From NCBI GenBank assembly GCA_019648995.1, contig BLXT01004787.1:25996-47346 (forward strand): DNA of 21,351 nt, written 5' to 3'. The stretch is from Plakobranchus ocellatus (taxonomy: Eukaryota > Mollusca > Gastropoda > Plakobranchidae). Position 1 is the stretch's first letter. Every line of letters begins with the position of its first letter. The notes below the pieces were generated by a model, which was not told the origin of the DNA, searched no databases, and was given only the letters and a program-made list of their open reading frames with translations. Below, piece by piece: positions 9,280-19,123 of this stretch. Made by a program: the position numbers and the translations under genes.

Positions 9280-9960
9280 GTGTTTATGACTTGGTAGAGG
9301 GGGCGCAGGGTTGAAGCGAGGTTGGGGATGAGGAGCTAGCCACCAAAATATCGTCTAGGTAGACAAATGCGCAATCTAGGCCCTGAAGTACCGTGTTCAT
9401 AAGGCTTTGAAACGTTTGTGCTGCGCATTTCAAACCGAATGGCATGCGCAAAAATTCCCACAAACCGAACCGTGTGATTACTGCCGTTTTAGGCACATAC
9501 TCAGGAGCCACCGGGATCTGATGATATTCTCGAACAAGATCGATCTTGGAGAAAATGTTTTTACCTGCTAGACGAGCTGAAAAGTCCTGAGTATGGGATA
9601 TAGGGTAACGATCGGGTACTGTGGCATTGTTCAGTCTGCGATAATCCCCACAGGGGCGTAACCCCCATTGCTTTTAGGTACCATGTGCAGGGGGGATGCC
9701 CAGGGACTGTTTGATTTCTGTATTATACCCATCTTCTCCATTTCGAGGATCTCCTTCTTCGCAGGTGCGACTTTGTCCGGGGCTAGGCGGCGAGCTCGGG
9801 CAAAGACAGGGCGGCCTTTGGTTGGAATGAAATGTTTCACGCCGTGCTTGACTTCCGCAGTTGAAAAGGTAGGCTGTAAGAGTTCGGGATAGCCGTTGAG
9901 AATTTTCCGGAACCTGTTGCTGGTGGGTTCTATGAGAGTAAGATCTGAATCGGTAGACAC
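9280..9960 (-). pseudogene. Reverse transcriptase-coding part of the LTR element
   Basis: Fossil pol region. The upstream block contains RRLAPDKVAPAKKEILEME and [12 protein letters not shown], the family-typical RT entry. Downstream are the blocks [19 protein letters not shown] and the catalytic FVYLDDILV (YLDD at 9350-9361). Order and spacing fit Ty3/gypsy RT. The region is broken. Confidence 0.92.
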
Positions 9961-10137
9961 TGAACTGATGGAGCAATTAATGTGTAAGAAAGAATCAGCT
10001 TCAATCAGTCTGCGACCTCGAATATTAACTAACAGGTTGTGTTGGCGTAGGAAATCTGCTCCTAAAAGGGGGCGCTTGACATTAGCCGATATCAGGCGTG
10101 CATCGAAAACCCGGTGGCCGAAATGATGGTGTACGAC

Positions 10138-10320
10138 TCAGGAACCATAGGTCGCTATAGAAGACCCGTTGGCAGCTTGTAAATTTGGTCCTGTGGCGCC
10201 TGACACTTTATCTGCCCATGACACGGGTGTTACGGAGGCTTGGGCGCCTGTGTCGACCAAGAAGCGTCTCTCAGACTTCTCGTCCGTCACGAATAGTTGT
10301 GTCATTTCGACTCCGACGTT
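10138..10320 (-). pseudogene. Aspartic protease-coding part of the LTR element
   Basis: Fossil region with FLVDTGAQASVTP; the DTG catalytic triplet is at 10246-10254. This is the retropepsin type that matures gag-pol proteins. It lies between gag and RT, as in all Ty3/gypsy elements. Confidence 0.85.
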
Positions 10321-10354
10321 GCCGCGAAACAAAGCGAACCAGCAGATGGGCTGT

Positions 10355-10940
10355 CTAGTGCTGGTCCGCTCTCCTGTTTCTCTGGTTTCCTTTTCTCTTG
10401 AACGTTTGGAAATGTTTGCAAGGGTTGGTGCATCGTCTGGCATTTGATCCGAACTTGTGGTGGAACCAACAAACATACGTCGATTTCCGACAGATCTTTA
10501 TTGGCTGTTGCACTGTAGTGCAAACTGTGCTATTCGGTGTCAGGGAGTTATAAAGGTTATCAGTATCCTTCGCCAACGCTCTGTGGTTAGTGTTACTGGA
10601 GGAATTAGTCAGTGGGGCCCGGATCGCTTCTGGCAAGAGCCGCAGGAAAAATATGTAGAAAAAGAAAGCACGGCCTATGGTCCCCCCAAAGAGCCAGCAT
10701 TTTATCCATAACTTCAGAGGGTTTGCTATCCCCCAGTTCCTTTATCTTTAGTACTAGCATGGCTGCTTTTTCCGCTTCGGATAACCCGTAAGCATAGGTA
10801 AGAAATGACTTTATGGCGCTGTTCTTACAGGTTGGAGGTGGTGAGGAAATAACCGCCAACGATCTTGACGCTGTGGCTGCGTCAAGTGCTACCACCACAT
10901 GGTAGTACTTTGTCTCATCTGCTGGGGAATTTAAGTGCTA
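10355..10940 (-). pseudogene. Gag-coding part of the LTR element, with CX2HX9CX3C motif
   Basis: Fossil gag region. The capsid-like part shows VVALDAATASR, FLTYAYGLSEAEKAAML, LGDSKPSEVMDKMLALWGDH and PCFLFLHIF, the conserved string of CsRn1-type gags. Downstream is CWFHHKFGSNARRCTNPC (10418-10471), which fits CX2HX9CX3C, the unusual nucleocapsid motif that marks this clade in place of the common CCHC knuckle. The region is broken and lies in overlapping frames with the protease part. Confidence 0.85.
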
Positions 10941-11012
10941 CGGTTTCAATAGACATGATGTGTCGATTGATGTGGCTGCGTGTGATTTAGATCTAGATGT
11001 AGATATATTTAA

Positions 11013-11031
11013 AATCACGTCGGGGTCACCA
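11013..11031 (-). other. Primer binding site for tRNA-Trp
   Basis: The plus strand reads AATCACGTCGGGGTCACCA. As far as I recall this is identical over 19 bases to the 3' end, with CCA, of animal tRNA-Trp. In element orientation the site starts TGGTGACCCC one base inside the 5' LTR. tRNA-Trp priming is characteristic of the CsRn1 clade. Confidence 0.88.
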
Positions 11032-11032
11032 A

Positions 11033-11195
11033 TGTAGCAATTAGCAGACAATCAACAAAGTCAACTAACTCTTAGACTAGACGTTAATCCATTTTTAATA
11101 ACCTTTTTGTCCAAATGTAACCAGGAAGTTTGGGTGTGACGTAATACACAAAAACAATAACAAAACGAAATAATTTGGTTTGAGAGTGCGCCACA
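11033..11195 (-). repeat. 5' LTR of the CsRn1-type element (163 bp)
   Basis: Partner of 7347-7504, about 94% identical apart from one 5-bp length difference. In element orientation it starts TGTGGCGC and ends CTACA. It presumably held the promoter; no clear TATA box was identified. Confidence 0.93.
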
Positions 11196-13840
11196 GCTTT
11201 AACATAATAATATAATAATTGACACAACCATGGTGATATCACATAGTAAAGTAGTATTTCAACTCAGAGGTCTAAACTTGATTATATGTATCCCTAAGGG
11301 CTAACTTAAGGGATAGTATAATATCAATGAACTGTTGTCAGTTTCTCAAATATGATCATGCAATGTTAATGTTGTTGCTAAATGTAAGTTACATGTAAAG
11401 GTGTCTTAATATGCTTCCAAGTTCCAAGACTTGTTGACATAAATTTTCATCTTGATTCTATGTGGCAACGTTTGCATCAGGCTGTTTCTAAGATATTTTG
11501 AATCTTACTTTTTAAAATGTTTGTTAGACTTAGACTACTAATTTACAATATGTTTCAACTCCTTGGTTACATCAATTATTGAACTTTTTCATCAAAGCTT
11601 GAAAAATTAACCCAAAATCAATAGTTCTTTTCATGAAAAGATAAATTATTGGTATTGCCTTAAACGTTACATGAAAATGTAACTTTTAGAGCCACAACTT
11701 TTTTTCACTCATATTCTGTAAACGGATCATTGTTGTTGTTGTGTTTGTTTGCAAAGTACAAAATTTATTGTCAGGGGCAAAAAAAGACTCAAATCGAAAT
11801 TAAACTTAAATTTTGAAGAAAGATTTCATGTTTAATTCAATCTAAATATTAAAGGAGCATACGTTTTTTGCATTACATAAGCAGTCATACGAAATGAGTT
11901 CAACTACATGAAGAAAGTAAACTAGGCTGTTAAAATTTCAGATGCGAAAAAATTACCCACATTTTCTGTTGCTAATTTCCCTTAGACTTTCTGTAGGAGT
12001 TGCCTTTGGTAAAGCAATAATAATTTTTATCCATATGATTTAACTTTAACTTCTTCTTAATTGTTCAGGCTGACAACTGAACTCTTTTAATGAACTGAAA
12101 CTACCACTCATACAATGCAGTCATTACTCTGTATAAAACGTGCTCATAGCTCAGTAATGAGAAAATAGGATTGACACTGGCAGGCGCTTGCTTTCAGAAC
12201 TAAGACATCAGACATAGATTTAGAATTCGGATTTATGTTTGTAAATTCCCTTATAAAGGGCACTTTCAAGCATTACAACTTGAAAAATATTTTTTTCACC
12301 ATTTTGAAAGTAGGCCTACTGCAGGTTTATCCATAGAAGCAAAGAGATTGAATTTTCTCTAGGAACTAGAAACATACATCACTGGTCTGAATAAAAAGAA
12401 ATTAAGAGTTAATCATATTTTTGTGGTCAGATTCTTGAACCTTAAGCAAAACACGAAAGAGACATTTTTTTCTTACTATTGACTGTACTCCCAAATCTGA
12501 GGTCTCACTCGAGGATCAATTCTATCTTTTTGTCATATTATAATATGGTTGAGATAATAAATTTTACATACTACACTAGCCGTAAGAATAAAGATTGCAT
12601 CATTATCCAAGGATTGAAAAACTGACTGTTATGGGGTGACGTTAAAGTGTGACAGATGTGATAGTGTAAAAAAAAAACATTTTAAAGATTGATCAACTTA
12701 TTAGAATGCAGTTTAAGTTCTTTATTCATAGAGGATACTATTTAAATGCTCAGCATTCATGCATATATAATCTTTGAATTTTAGTCAAAGCCAAACAAAT
12801 GAATATAATGTGAAAAAAAAATTATGTTTTTCTGATTAGTTATCAAAGCAAGGAAAGTAAATGAGTATTTCTGAGTACAATGGCTGATTTGTAATGTGCC
12901 AAACATTGACACAAAAAAGTACCAGAAAATCCAAAAATATCATCATGTGTTAAAGTACAGTGCTAAAAGAGCTTTTAAAAATGTGGGTTCCAAATAACTT
13001 TAAAACAGTCAAGATAGGGCTTTATTTGGACATGATGGAACTGCGCTCACATAATAATCTGAACGTCTTCACTTAAACCAATGTTTTTATCTCTGACCTA
13101 TGCAATCATCACATGAAAATGCCTCCTCAAGCTTGCCTTCACAAATACCACAATGCCCAAGCATGCAATCTTCAGAATGTTCACCTTTTCAATATTCTAA
13201 ACAATTCATGGAATGAAGTGGGAATTCCAAGGACTTTCAGAGCTCAGGCATCAAGTGGACTTTTTCATATTGATATATATATATATATATACATGAGCAG
13301 ACAGTGTGAGGCATCTTTGCATTCATCTAAACACTCCCAGACTTAAGTAAGCAAAATTATGACCAAGAGATTTTAACATCAGGGTTTTCCTTTGTGATCA
13401 AATCGTATGTTTCTCTCACAAGTTTCAGTGATAACATGAGAAAGCTCTTTTGGAAATATACCTTTTTACCTATCTATCTTTCCAACACTATATTTATTTG
13501 GAGACATCCAAGAAATGCATAGACTCTAGTTCATTAAAAACACTTTTCTAAAAAACTCAACAGGAATTTTAGTTAAGGGTTCTTAAGTGGTCTCTAAACT
13601 TTCTTGATTGTCGGAGTTAAATTTTTCAGTGTGTCTTCATTTCAGGAGTGTTTAGTTTCTGTGCTTTTGGCAAACTTTTAATGACGTGTTTCAAAGCTTT
13701 TGCTTAAGAAAAGTTGGACTTGCATGTAGAAGAAGCTGTTTTCAACAGAAGTCATGTTTGTTGTTGTCCCTTTCCAACTGCTCCTTAAACTCTGATGGAC
13801 TACGCTCATGGACCTTCTCCCCCCTCTTTTTATTTGGCTG
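11196..13840. other. AT-rich stretch without recognisable genes
   Basis: Begins with the right target duplicate GCTT (11196-11199) of the LTR element and perhaps a short continuation of the disrupted LINE. I see no coding signature. The only plus-strand open frames (13113-13346 and part of 13686-14000) lack motifs; the first runs into a TA microsatellite. Upstream METTL26 exons were looked for here and not seen. Confidence 0.5.
13273..13292 (+). repeat. (AT)n microsatellite, short
   Basis: About ten AT units with no relation to neighbouring features. Confidence 0.85.
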
Positions 13841-13972
13841 CCTCCACTGCCTCATCACCTTGCATTGGGGTTGCAAGCTCTTTCTCTTCTCTCTCCATTC
13901 AAAACTTGCTCATATATTAGTTTTTGTCTGCCGGTCTCCACCCCAATATCTGTTGTCCACTTCTTATTTTGA
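13841..13972. repeat. Imperfect direct duplication, copy A
   Basis: Pairs with 14047-14185 at a spacing of 206 bp. Shared blocks are TCATCACCTTGCA, TCTTCTCTCTCCATT, TTAGTTTTTGTCTGCC and ACCCCAATATCTGT. On the minus strand both copies read QNK-x-W-x-TDIGVETGRQKL and later NGERR; within TDIGVETGRQKL the two DNA differences are silent. Copy A has an extra 11 bases beside TTGCAA. It may be an old tandem-duplicated transposon or exon piece; I cannot name it. Confidence 0.7.
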
Positions 13973-14046
13973 GCAATCTGCTTTTGAAGTAAAGTCTTAA
14001 TTATTTACTTTTATGTATAATTTTCAAATGATTAAAACTTAAATTA

Positions 14047-14185
14047 CTTCCATTGCTTCATCACCTTGCAAGTCCTGCCTCTTCTCTCTCCATTTACTGA
14101 TTTGGATTGTCTTCCACAACTTGCACGTTTTAGTTTTTGTCTGCCTGTCTCTACCCCAATATCTGTCGGCCACAACTTATTTTGA
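14047..14185. repeat. Imperfect direct duplication, copy B
   Basis: Partner of 13841-13972. It has the same order of shared blocks, with a divergent central 30 bp (ACTGATTTGGATTGTCTTCC in copy B). Confidence 0.7.
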
Positions 14186-14489
14186 ATTTAAATCCTTATA
14201 AAATTCACAGAAAAAGCTTGAGTATATTCGAATGTAGACAATGAAATTTTAGGGAATGATCTTATCCTCTCTGCATTTCCCAGGTGTTAACTCACACTTA
14301 TAAAAAGTACCAATTACTGATGAAAATTTAATTAACAAATCTACCATACAGCTTCTCTGTTTTTTTCTGATTTGCCAAAAAAACAAACAAAAAAAAAAAA
14401 AAAAAAAAGGAAAAGGTCATTCATATAAAAAATTCAGTCATCTTTATGTAGCAAAGTAAATTGTGATTCTTCCTAGACTGATGTTAGGC
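14186..14489. other. AT-rich spacer with an A-rich run
   Basis: Contains an interrupted poly(A)/AAAC run at 14377-14408 (about 32 bp) and nothing else recognisable. The run could be the tail of an old retrocopy, but no body was identified upstream. Confidence 0.5.
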
Positions 14490-16846
14490 GTTGATAATAT
14501 AATGAGGACATCAAGATAATTATGGGAGGTTGGAATGCAAAATTAGGGGATGAAAGAGTAGATGTTGTCAGGGGCCCAGTGACATTAGGACCTTAATCAA
14601 CATGGAAGTAAGCTAATTGAATGGTGCCAAATCAATGAATTTTCTAACTCCAATACTTGGTATCAAAATTATCCTAGACGACAGTGAACGTTGAAGAGCC
14701 TTAGTGAGAGAAGTAGGAATGAAATAGATTATATACTTATTCAGAAATAATTTTGAAACTCCATCAAAACATTAAAATCACTGCTGGGAGCCAACTGATT
14801 TAGAGACCACATTCCAGTGATGTGTAAGTTTAAAATAAAACTTAAAAAATTCACAAAAGCAAAGGCCAATCGTAAATTCCAAATAAGCTTGAAAAGTAAG
14901 GGACAAAATTGCTGTAGCTATACAAAACAAATATGAGACTCTAAAGAACATCACAGAGGTGGCATAACTATAGTCAGAAATGAAAAAGTCACTTTAAAAA
15001 GTTTAAGACAAAAACATTGCATGAAAGAAACGGTGAAACAAAGAAACACTAGATTTTCTAAAAGAAAGGTATAAATGATGAAGCCACAAACAAAGATCAA
15101 GAAAAAAGCAGTGTGGCAGAATAAGAGTGGATTAATCAACAATGTATGGAAAAAGAGCAAAAGCTAAATATAGACAGTGAAATTATGCACACTTAAATTA
15201 AAAATGTGAGTGATAAGGGAATCAAATGCAGTAGCTCTGGCTGTATCAAATCAAAAGATGGAACAATGTTGATGGTAAAGAAGTAAATATTAAACAGATG
15301 GTCTGTATATTGAAGATCTTTTCAAACATGATAGGAGTGAAAAACCTGAAACCTACAGGTTCCAACTATTCCTAAAGAAGAAGTAAGGGCAGCAATAAAG
15401 GAAATGAAAAATGTGAAAGCCGCAGGACCAGATAACATATTATAGAAATAATTACAGCATCAGATAACTTAGGAATAGACCTGACTTCAAAACTCCTAAA
15501 TGTCATGAGTTATAGACAGAGTTACAATCCCAGAAGATCTTTCTAATATGTTTTTATTGTAGTGCCTAAAATGCCAGGAGTAACAGAAGGTGAAGTTCAT
15601 AGAACAATTTGTTTAATGGGCCATTTTACAAAATTCTGTTGCATGTTTTGATCTATAGAGTAAGCAAAAGTCTAAGACGAGAAGTATCCACAAAACAGTC
15701 AGACTTTGTGTCTTATAATGCGACCAGAAATGCAATATTCACTTGGAGAGTTGTTTTTTAAATGCAGAAAGGCCTCCATCTCTTCTTCATTAATTATTCT
15801 TAGGCCTACATAATAGGGAAATAGTCTTGAGGAATCTAGAGGTTATTTCAAGCTTAAAAGTAAATGCTCATGTGAATGTCCTATCCACCTTGGTATCTTT
15901 CTTCCATTATTTTGATATCTTGGTGAAAGTGTTCACTCTGTTCATTATTTACATCACCAAGGTTAACTGGAAATTGTTGAAGATGGGAGGTTACTCTCTG
16001 TGTGTGAGTATCTCCTGATCTTTGTAGTGGGATAATCTTAAGGCACTAGACAGCATTTCTGGCTCAAAAGCAGATGGAGAATATCTCAGTAATCTCAGGT
16101 ATGCTGATGATTCAATTTTAATAGCAGAATCTGATGAACAATTCAAAAACTGTTAGATAGACTATTTTTGTGTTTTAGAAAGAATGGGCCTGTTTTTGAA
16201 CATGAACAAAAATTGACATGCATGGTCATCTCAATGTAATCCTCAAACCCTAAATGCAATCTTGTTAGCAAAGGTGAACAAAGTAAACAAGTTACAGAGT
16301 CAAATTTCTTAGCTACTTATAACATCAGATGGTAGGTGCACAATGAGAAAAGATTAGCCATGGCCAAAGATTAATTTCAGAAAATAAAATCAAGACTTAA
16401 CAGAAACATGAGTGTGAACACCAAAAATAAGGATATGAAAACATACATCATTACATGGAAGTTAGTGTTGAACAATAAACAAGGAAACAGGAAGAAACCG
16501 TAGAGATGTGGTTTATCAGGAAATTTATGAAAATATCATGAAGGGGGGAAAAAAGTCTATTTAATCAGTACCGGTACTGAAAGAAACGTAATTTGAGAGA
16601 CCATTGATCAAGACCATAACTACAACTACAATTTTTAGAGCACATTTTGTTAACACGAGGATTTAGAACATCACTGGAAAGATTGAAAACAAATGCATTA
16701 GAGGTAGACAGAGTATAACTTTCAGTGAAAGTCTTAACTGGTGAGCAATAGGCAATGGCAGTAACACCAGTCTTAAAAAAGGTTAATTGAAAATAGATTT
16801 TGAGTGGAGGACTATCATTGCCAATGTCTATTCCAGACAAGGCACC
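14490..16846 (+). mobile_element. RTE-clade LINE, copy 2, heavily decayed and rearranged
   Basis: Same family as 857-3288. It starts slightly further upstream, with the endonuclease string IIMGGWNAKLGDE (about 14518). It continues through NTWYQN, a K-rich linker, the block around 15190-15300 that nearly matches 1580-1690, a KEEVRAAIKEMKN block (about 15377), YADDS (YADD at 16100-16111) and EWRTIIANVYSRQGTK at the end. The (TGA)n tail of copy 1 is replaced by AAAATAAGAAG, and I found no target duplication. Frames are shattered by many stops and indels. The RT region between FIDYSKAF and MSPDL is missing, and a short segment is repeated (see 15818-16078). Confidence 0.85.
15818..16078 (+). repeat. 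Rearranged segment in LINE copy 2: duplicated ILRNL...ISGLK block around 146 bp of foreign DNA
   Basis: The block equivalent to copy 1 positions 2418-2462 (ILRNLNGISGLKING) occurs twice, at about 15818-15866 and 16028-16078. Between them are about 146 bp unrelated to the LINE (15867-16008), then the resumed SPDL segment (16009-16027). A 63-codon frame at 15827-16018 spans this chimera and is not a real gene. The foreign part contains short inverted words ACCTTGGT/ACCAAGGT, 66 bp apart. Confidence 0.65.
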
Positions 16847-17829
16847 AAAATAAGAAGATCAGAGTGCATGAATTTTGTGAAAATAAATTTTGAGATCAGT
16901 CCAAATGATTCAAAATTTGCATATTGAACTTTTAAAATCATTCACATTATCATTGTTTTATGGGCTTTTCAATACTGATACCTGGTGTGAGATATTGAGA
17001 TTCTGTGCCAAAATATGGGGGGTTTTGGATTTTTTAAAAGCAGGGCAGTGACATGAAGGATAAAACAAACTTAAAATTCTTCTTTTGCTTGAAAATATCT
17101 CATGTGACACATGTGGCGACTCATTAAAACTGATTTTAAGACATGTTTGTGAGTTGACACAGAGGCTTTTGAATAAAATTTACTTGAATGGGTATTGGGA
17201 TGTGCCTCTCTTGCAAGCCCTTGGAGCATAAGAAAAACCCCACTAAAATTTAAGGATAAAAGTAAAGTCAAGTAATAAGTTCATTTACATGAAAGAATTA
17301 TTAAAGCTTTTACTCGTAAAAACGCATAAAAACTATAGTAGAAAAGGCACAGGAAGGAACAAAATCTACCACAAGGCTAAAGATCTTTGTCAGAACTTGA
17401 CAGTTCAACCAAATAGTGTCTACTGTCTCCTTATTAAGCACTAACAAGGACTTGTCTAAGATTGATAAAGAACACATCTAGACACAGTAAACTAGAGGAA
17501 ATATTTTAGTCAATTGCGACTTTTTATCCACAACACATATCACATTTTTAGCAAACTATGTCACTCACTTTTTTATTATTGATATATTATTGAAATAACA
17601 AAGTTTTGCCTCGAACCCCTCTTATCTGCCTTAGAATTCAAGTATCAAGGCCGTAAGATAGACAATACAAAAAAAACTTTATGATCAAATTTATGCCTAA
17701 TTGAGAAGTGGACATAATCAAATAAGCAAGTGTCAGAGAATTATGCTTCTTACTGTTAGAATAGAAAAAAACGAAACATTTTGTTTACATTATTTATTTG
17801 AAGAAATCTTTTTGCTATCTTTCTTTAAG
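16847..17829. other. AT-rich spacer, presumed METTL26 intron
   Basis: No gene signature. It lies directly upstream of a METTL26-like exon whose 5' end is phase-open, so it is most likely intron. The minus-strand open frame 17071-17271 has no recognisable features. A good polypyrimidine tract, TTTTTGCTATCTTTCTTTAAG, ends the stretch at 17829. Confidence 0.45.
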
Positions 17830-18004
17830 CATTCAGGCCCATAAAGAAAACAAAGACTTGAAAAATATTTTGCCACCACTGCATGTTGACATCACTAAGC
17901 CAATTGCTTATTGGGCTTCTCCAGATGTGACACCAGGATCCTGTGATCTAGTGCTCAATGTTAATAATAATATAGTGCATATTTCTCCCTGGCAAGCTTC
18001 TGTG
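17830..18004 (+). CDS. METTL26: METTL26 homologue (UPF0585), internal exon
   Basis: Internal exon of a class I SAM-methyltransferase-like protein whose substrate is unknown. The 175 bases give one base closing a Ser codon plus 58 codons. Family text is clear: IQAHKENKDLKNI, PLHVDITKPIAYW, SCDLVLNV and HISPWQASV, matching vertebrate METTL26 (for example SCDLIVNINMIHISPW as I recall it in zebrafish). The acceptor AG is at 17828-17829 after a strong pyrimidine tract; an alternative AG at 17835-17836 would lose SIQ. The donor GTAAAC is at 18005 and the exon end is phase 0, fitting the next exon at 20222. Oddity: the conserved NMIH is NNNIVH here, two residues longer, at an AAT triplet run. The Rossmann-fold SAM-binding exons expected upstream were not found. 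Confidence 0.87.
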
Positions 18005-18444
18005 GTAAACTCTTACAGTTATCTTTCCTTCATTGATTTAAGAAGTATTTTTCTCACTGCTTGTTTATCTGTGTAATGTTTCAGCTGTTTCACCTGTTCT
18101 TAAATTTTATTTTTTAACTTGAATGTTAATTTTTTTTATGTCATCAACTTCCAACAAAAATGTAGCACATTAATTTATAAAGAAAAAAGTGTTTAATAGC
18201 TGAAATATTTGTTAAAGTATGGAGCACAGAACTAATAAAAAGTACATAATAAATTTTTCTTCAGACTTTCTGTTCAGATCAGTATATAACAAAAACAAAA
18301 AACAAAAAACACAACCATCATCTTAAAGTTATTTAAACAAACTTGAGCAACACGTTGAGACTTTATTAAATCAGTAAATAAAACTTTCAAATATCAAATG
18401 ATAACCTTAGATTTTCCTAAATCAAATGAAAGAATTTCAGTGCT

Positions 18445-18483
18445 GCCATGGGCCAAACCTTATCATAAGGTTTGGTTCATGGC
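18445..18483 (+). repeat. Hairpin: 17-bp stem, 5-nt loop
   Basis: GCCATGGGCCAAACCTT is followed by the loop ATCAT and AAGGTTTGGTTCATGGC. Fifteen of 17 positions pair; the two others are GG opposite TT, which would be wobble pairs in RNA. The stem does not extend further, so it is too short for a normal microRNA precursor. It lies inside the METTL26 intron. Confidence 0.8.
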
Positions 18484-19110
18484 AACTATTCATATTTTTA
18501 TAGCATTTGTTCTTCTTGTGAAACAACACATTTTGTACGCACACAAGCAGCTACAAACATATGATTTTCATAGCATAGTGAATTGAATACTTTAACCAGT
18601 TTTGACTGTACTGCAGTATACAGAATTGCAAATGGATGTCAACAAAATTTTCACAGCTGACAGATTTATATCATATGAGGAAAAAAAAAAAGAATTCTGT
18701 GTAATCAACCTTTATGTACTGTACACATTCGAATAATAAATGCATGAATATAATGGCCTTGATCATATCTAGCTGTAATGAGAAAGACTGAACGATAAAT
18801 TCTTCTAAGATAGACATCAGAATTTGTCCTTTCTTTCTATATTATTATTATTCACTTCAAATCTCAATGAAAATTTAAAATATCACATCAGCTTAATAAT
18901 TTTATTTTTCAAGCTCTTATTTAGACAATTAAACAGAGATTACATAGCCCGCGTTATACATTGATGATAAAGTTCTGTAGATCCGCAGAAATCCTCAATT
19001 TTGGCTTTTCTTGGATTTTTCTCCTTTCCTTTGAGGAAGGTTAAAGGAAAAAAATATTTTTTAAAAATCCGTGGACAGGAGAAAATCTGCGAAGCAACAA
19101 TCGGGAAAAT

Positions 19111-19123
19111 CCAATGAGCCAAT
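19111..19123. promoter_or_regulatory. Two adjacent CCAAT words
   Basis: CCAATGAGCCAAT lies in a patch with more CpG dinucleotides than its surroundings (about 18945-19190). It could be a cryptic promoter element or chance; no transcript start can be shown. Confidence 0.2.

Larger units (their letters stand above)
7347..11195 (-). mobile_element. Ty3/gypsy LTR retrotransposon, CsRn1 clade, broken fossil copy
   Basis: A minus-strand LTR element of about 3.85 kb, shorter than CsRn1-type relatives (about 5 kb). Parts in transcription order: 5' LTR (11033-11195), tRNA-Trp primer binding site (11013-11031), gag (about 10355-10940), protease (about 10140-10320), reverse transcriptase (about 9280-9960), RNase H (about 8850-9240), integrase (about 7650-8690), polypurine tract (7505-7517), 3' LTR (7347-7504). 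No envelope gene is seen. Clade evidence is the tRNA-Trp primer and the gag CX2HX9CX3C motif, both described for CsRn1 relatives. The copy is broken, with roughly eight to ten interruptions. The LTRs differ at about 10 of 158 aligned sites (about 6%) plus one small indel, so the insertion is old but younger than the LINE it sits in. It carries a microsatellite at 8770-8847. Confidence 0.93.

Noticed and set aside
7565-10711. Plus-strand open frames of 70-106 codons across the LTR element
   Set aside because: They are antisense shadows of the minus-strand pol and gag regions.
13686-14000. 104-codon plus-strand open frame
   Set aside because: Cys/Leu/Ser/Phe-rich low-complexity text with no family features. 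The opposite strand gives the shared peptide of the duplicated block, so the plus frame is probably its shadow.
14377-14408. A-rich run as the poly(A) tail of a retrocopy or as part of LINE copy 2
   Set aside because: No retrocopy body was seen upstream. LINE copy 2 starts about 80 bp later and on the plus strand would carry its tail at the other end.
15827-16018. 63-codon frame that looks like a hydrophobic small protein
   Set aside because: It begins in a duplicated LINE block and runs through filler DNA and back into LINE sequence, so it is a chimera of debris.
18445-18483. MicroRNA precursor
   Set aside because: The stem is only 17 bp and does not extend beyond the listed limits; animal precursors need about 22-35 paired bases.
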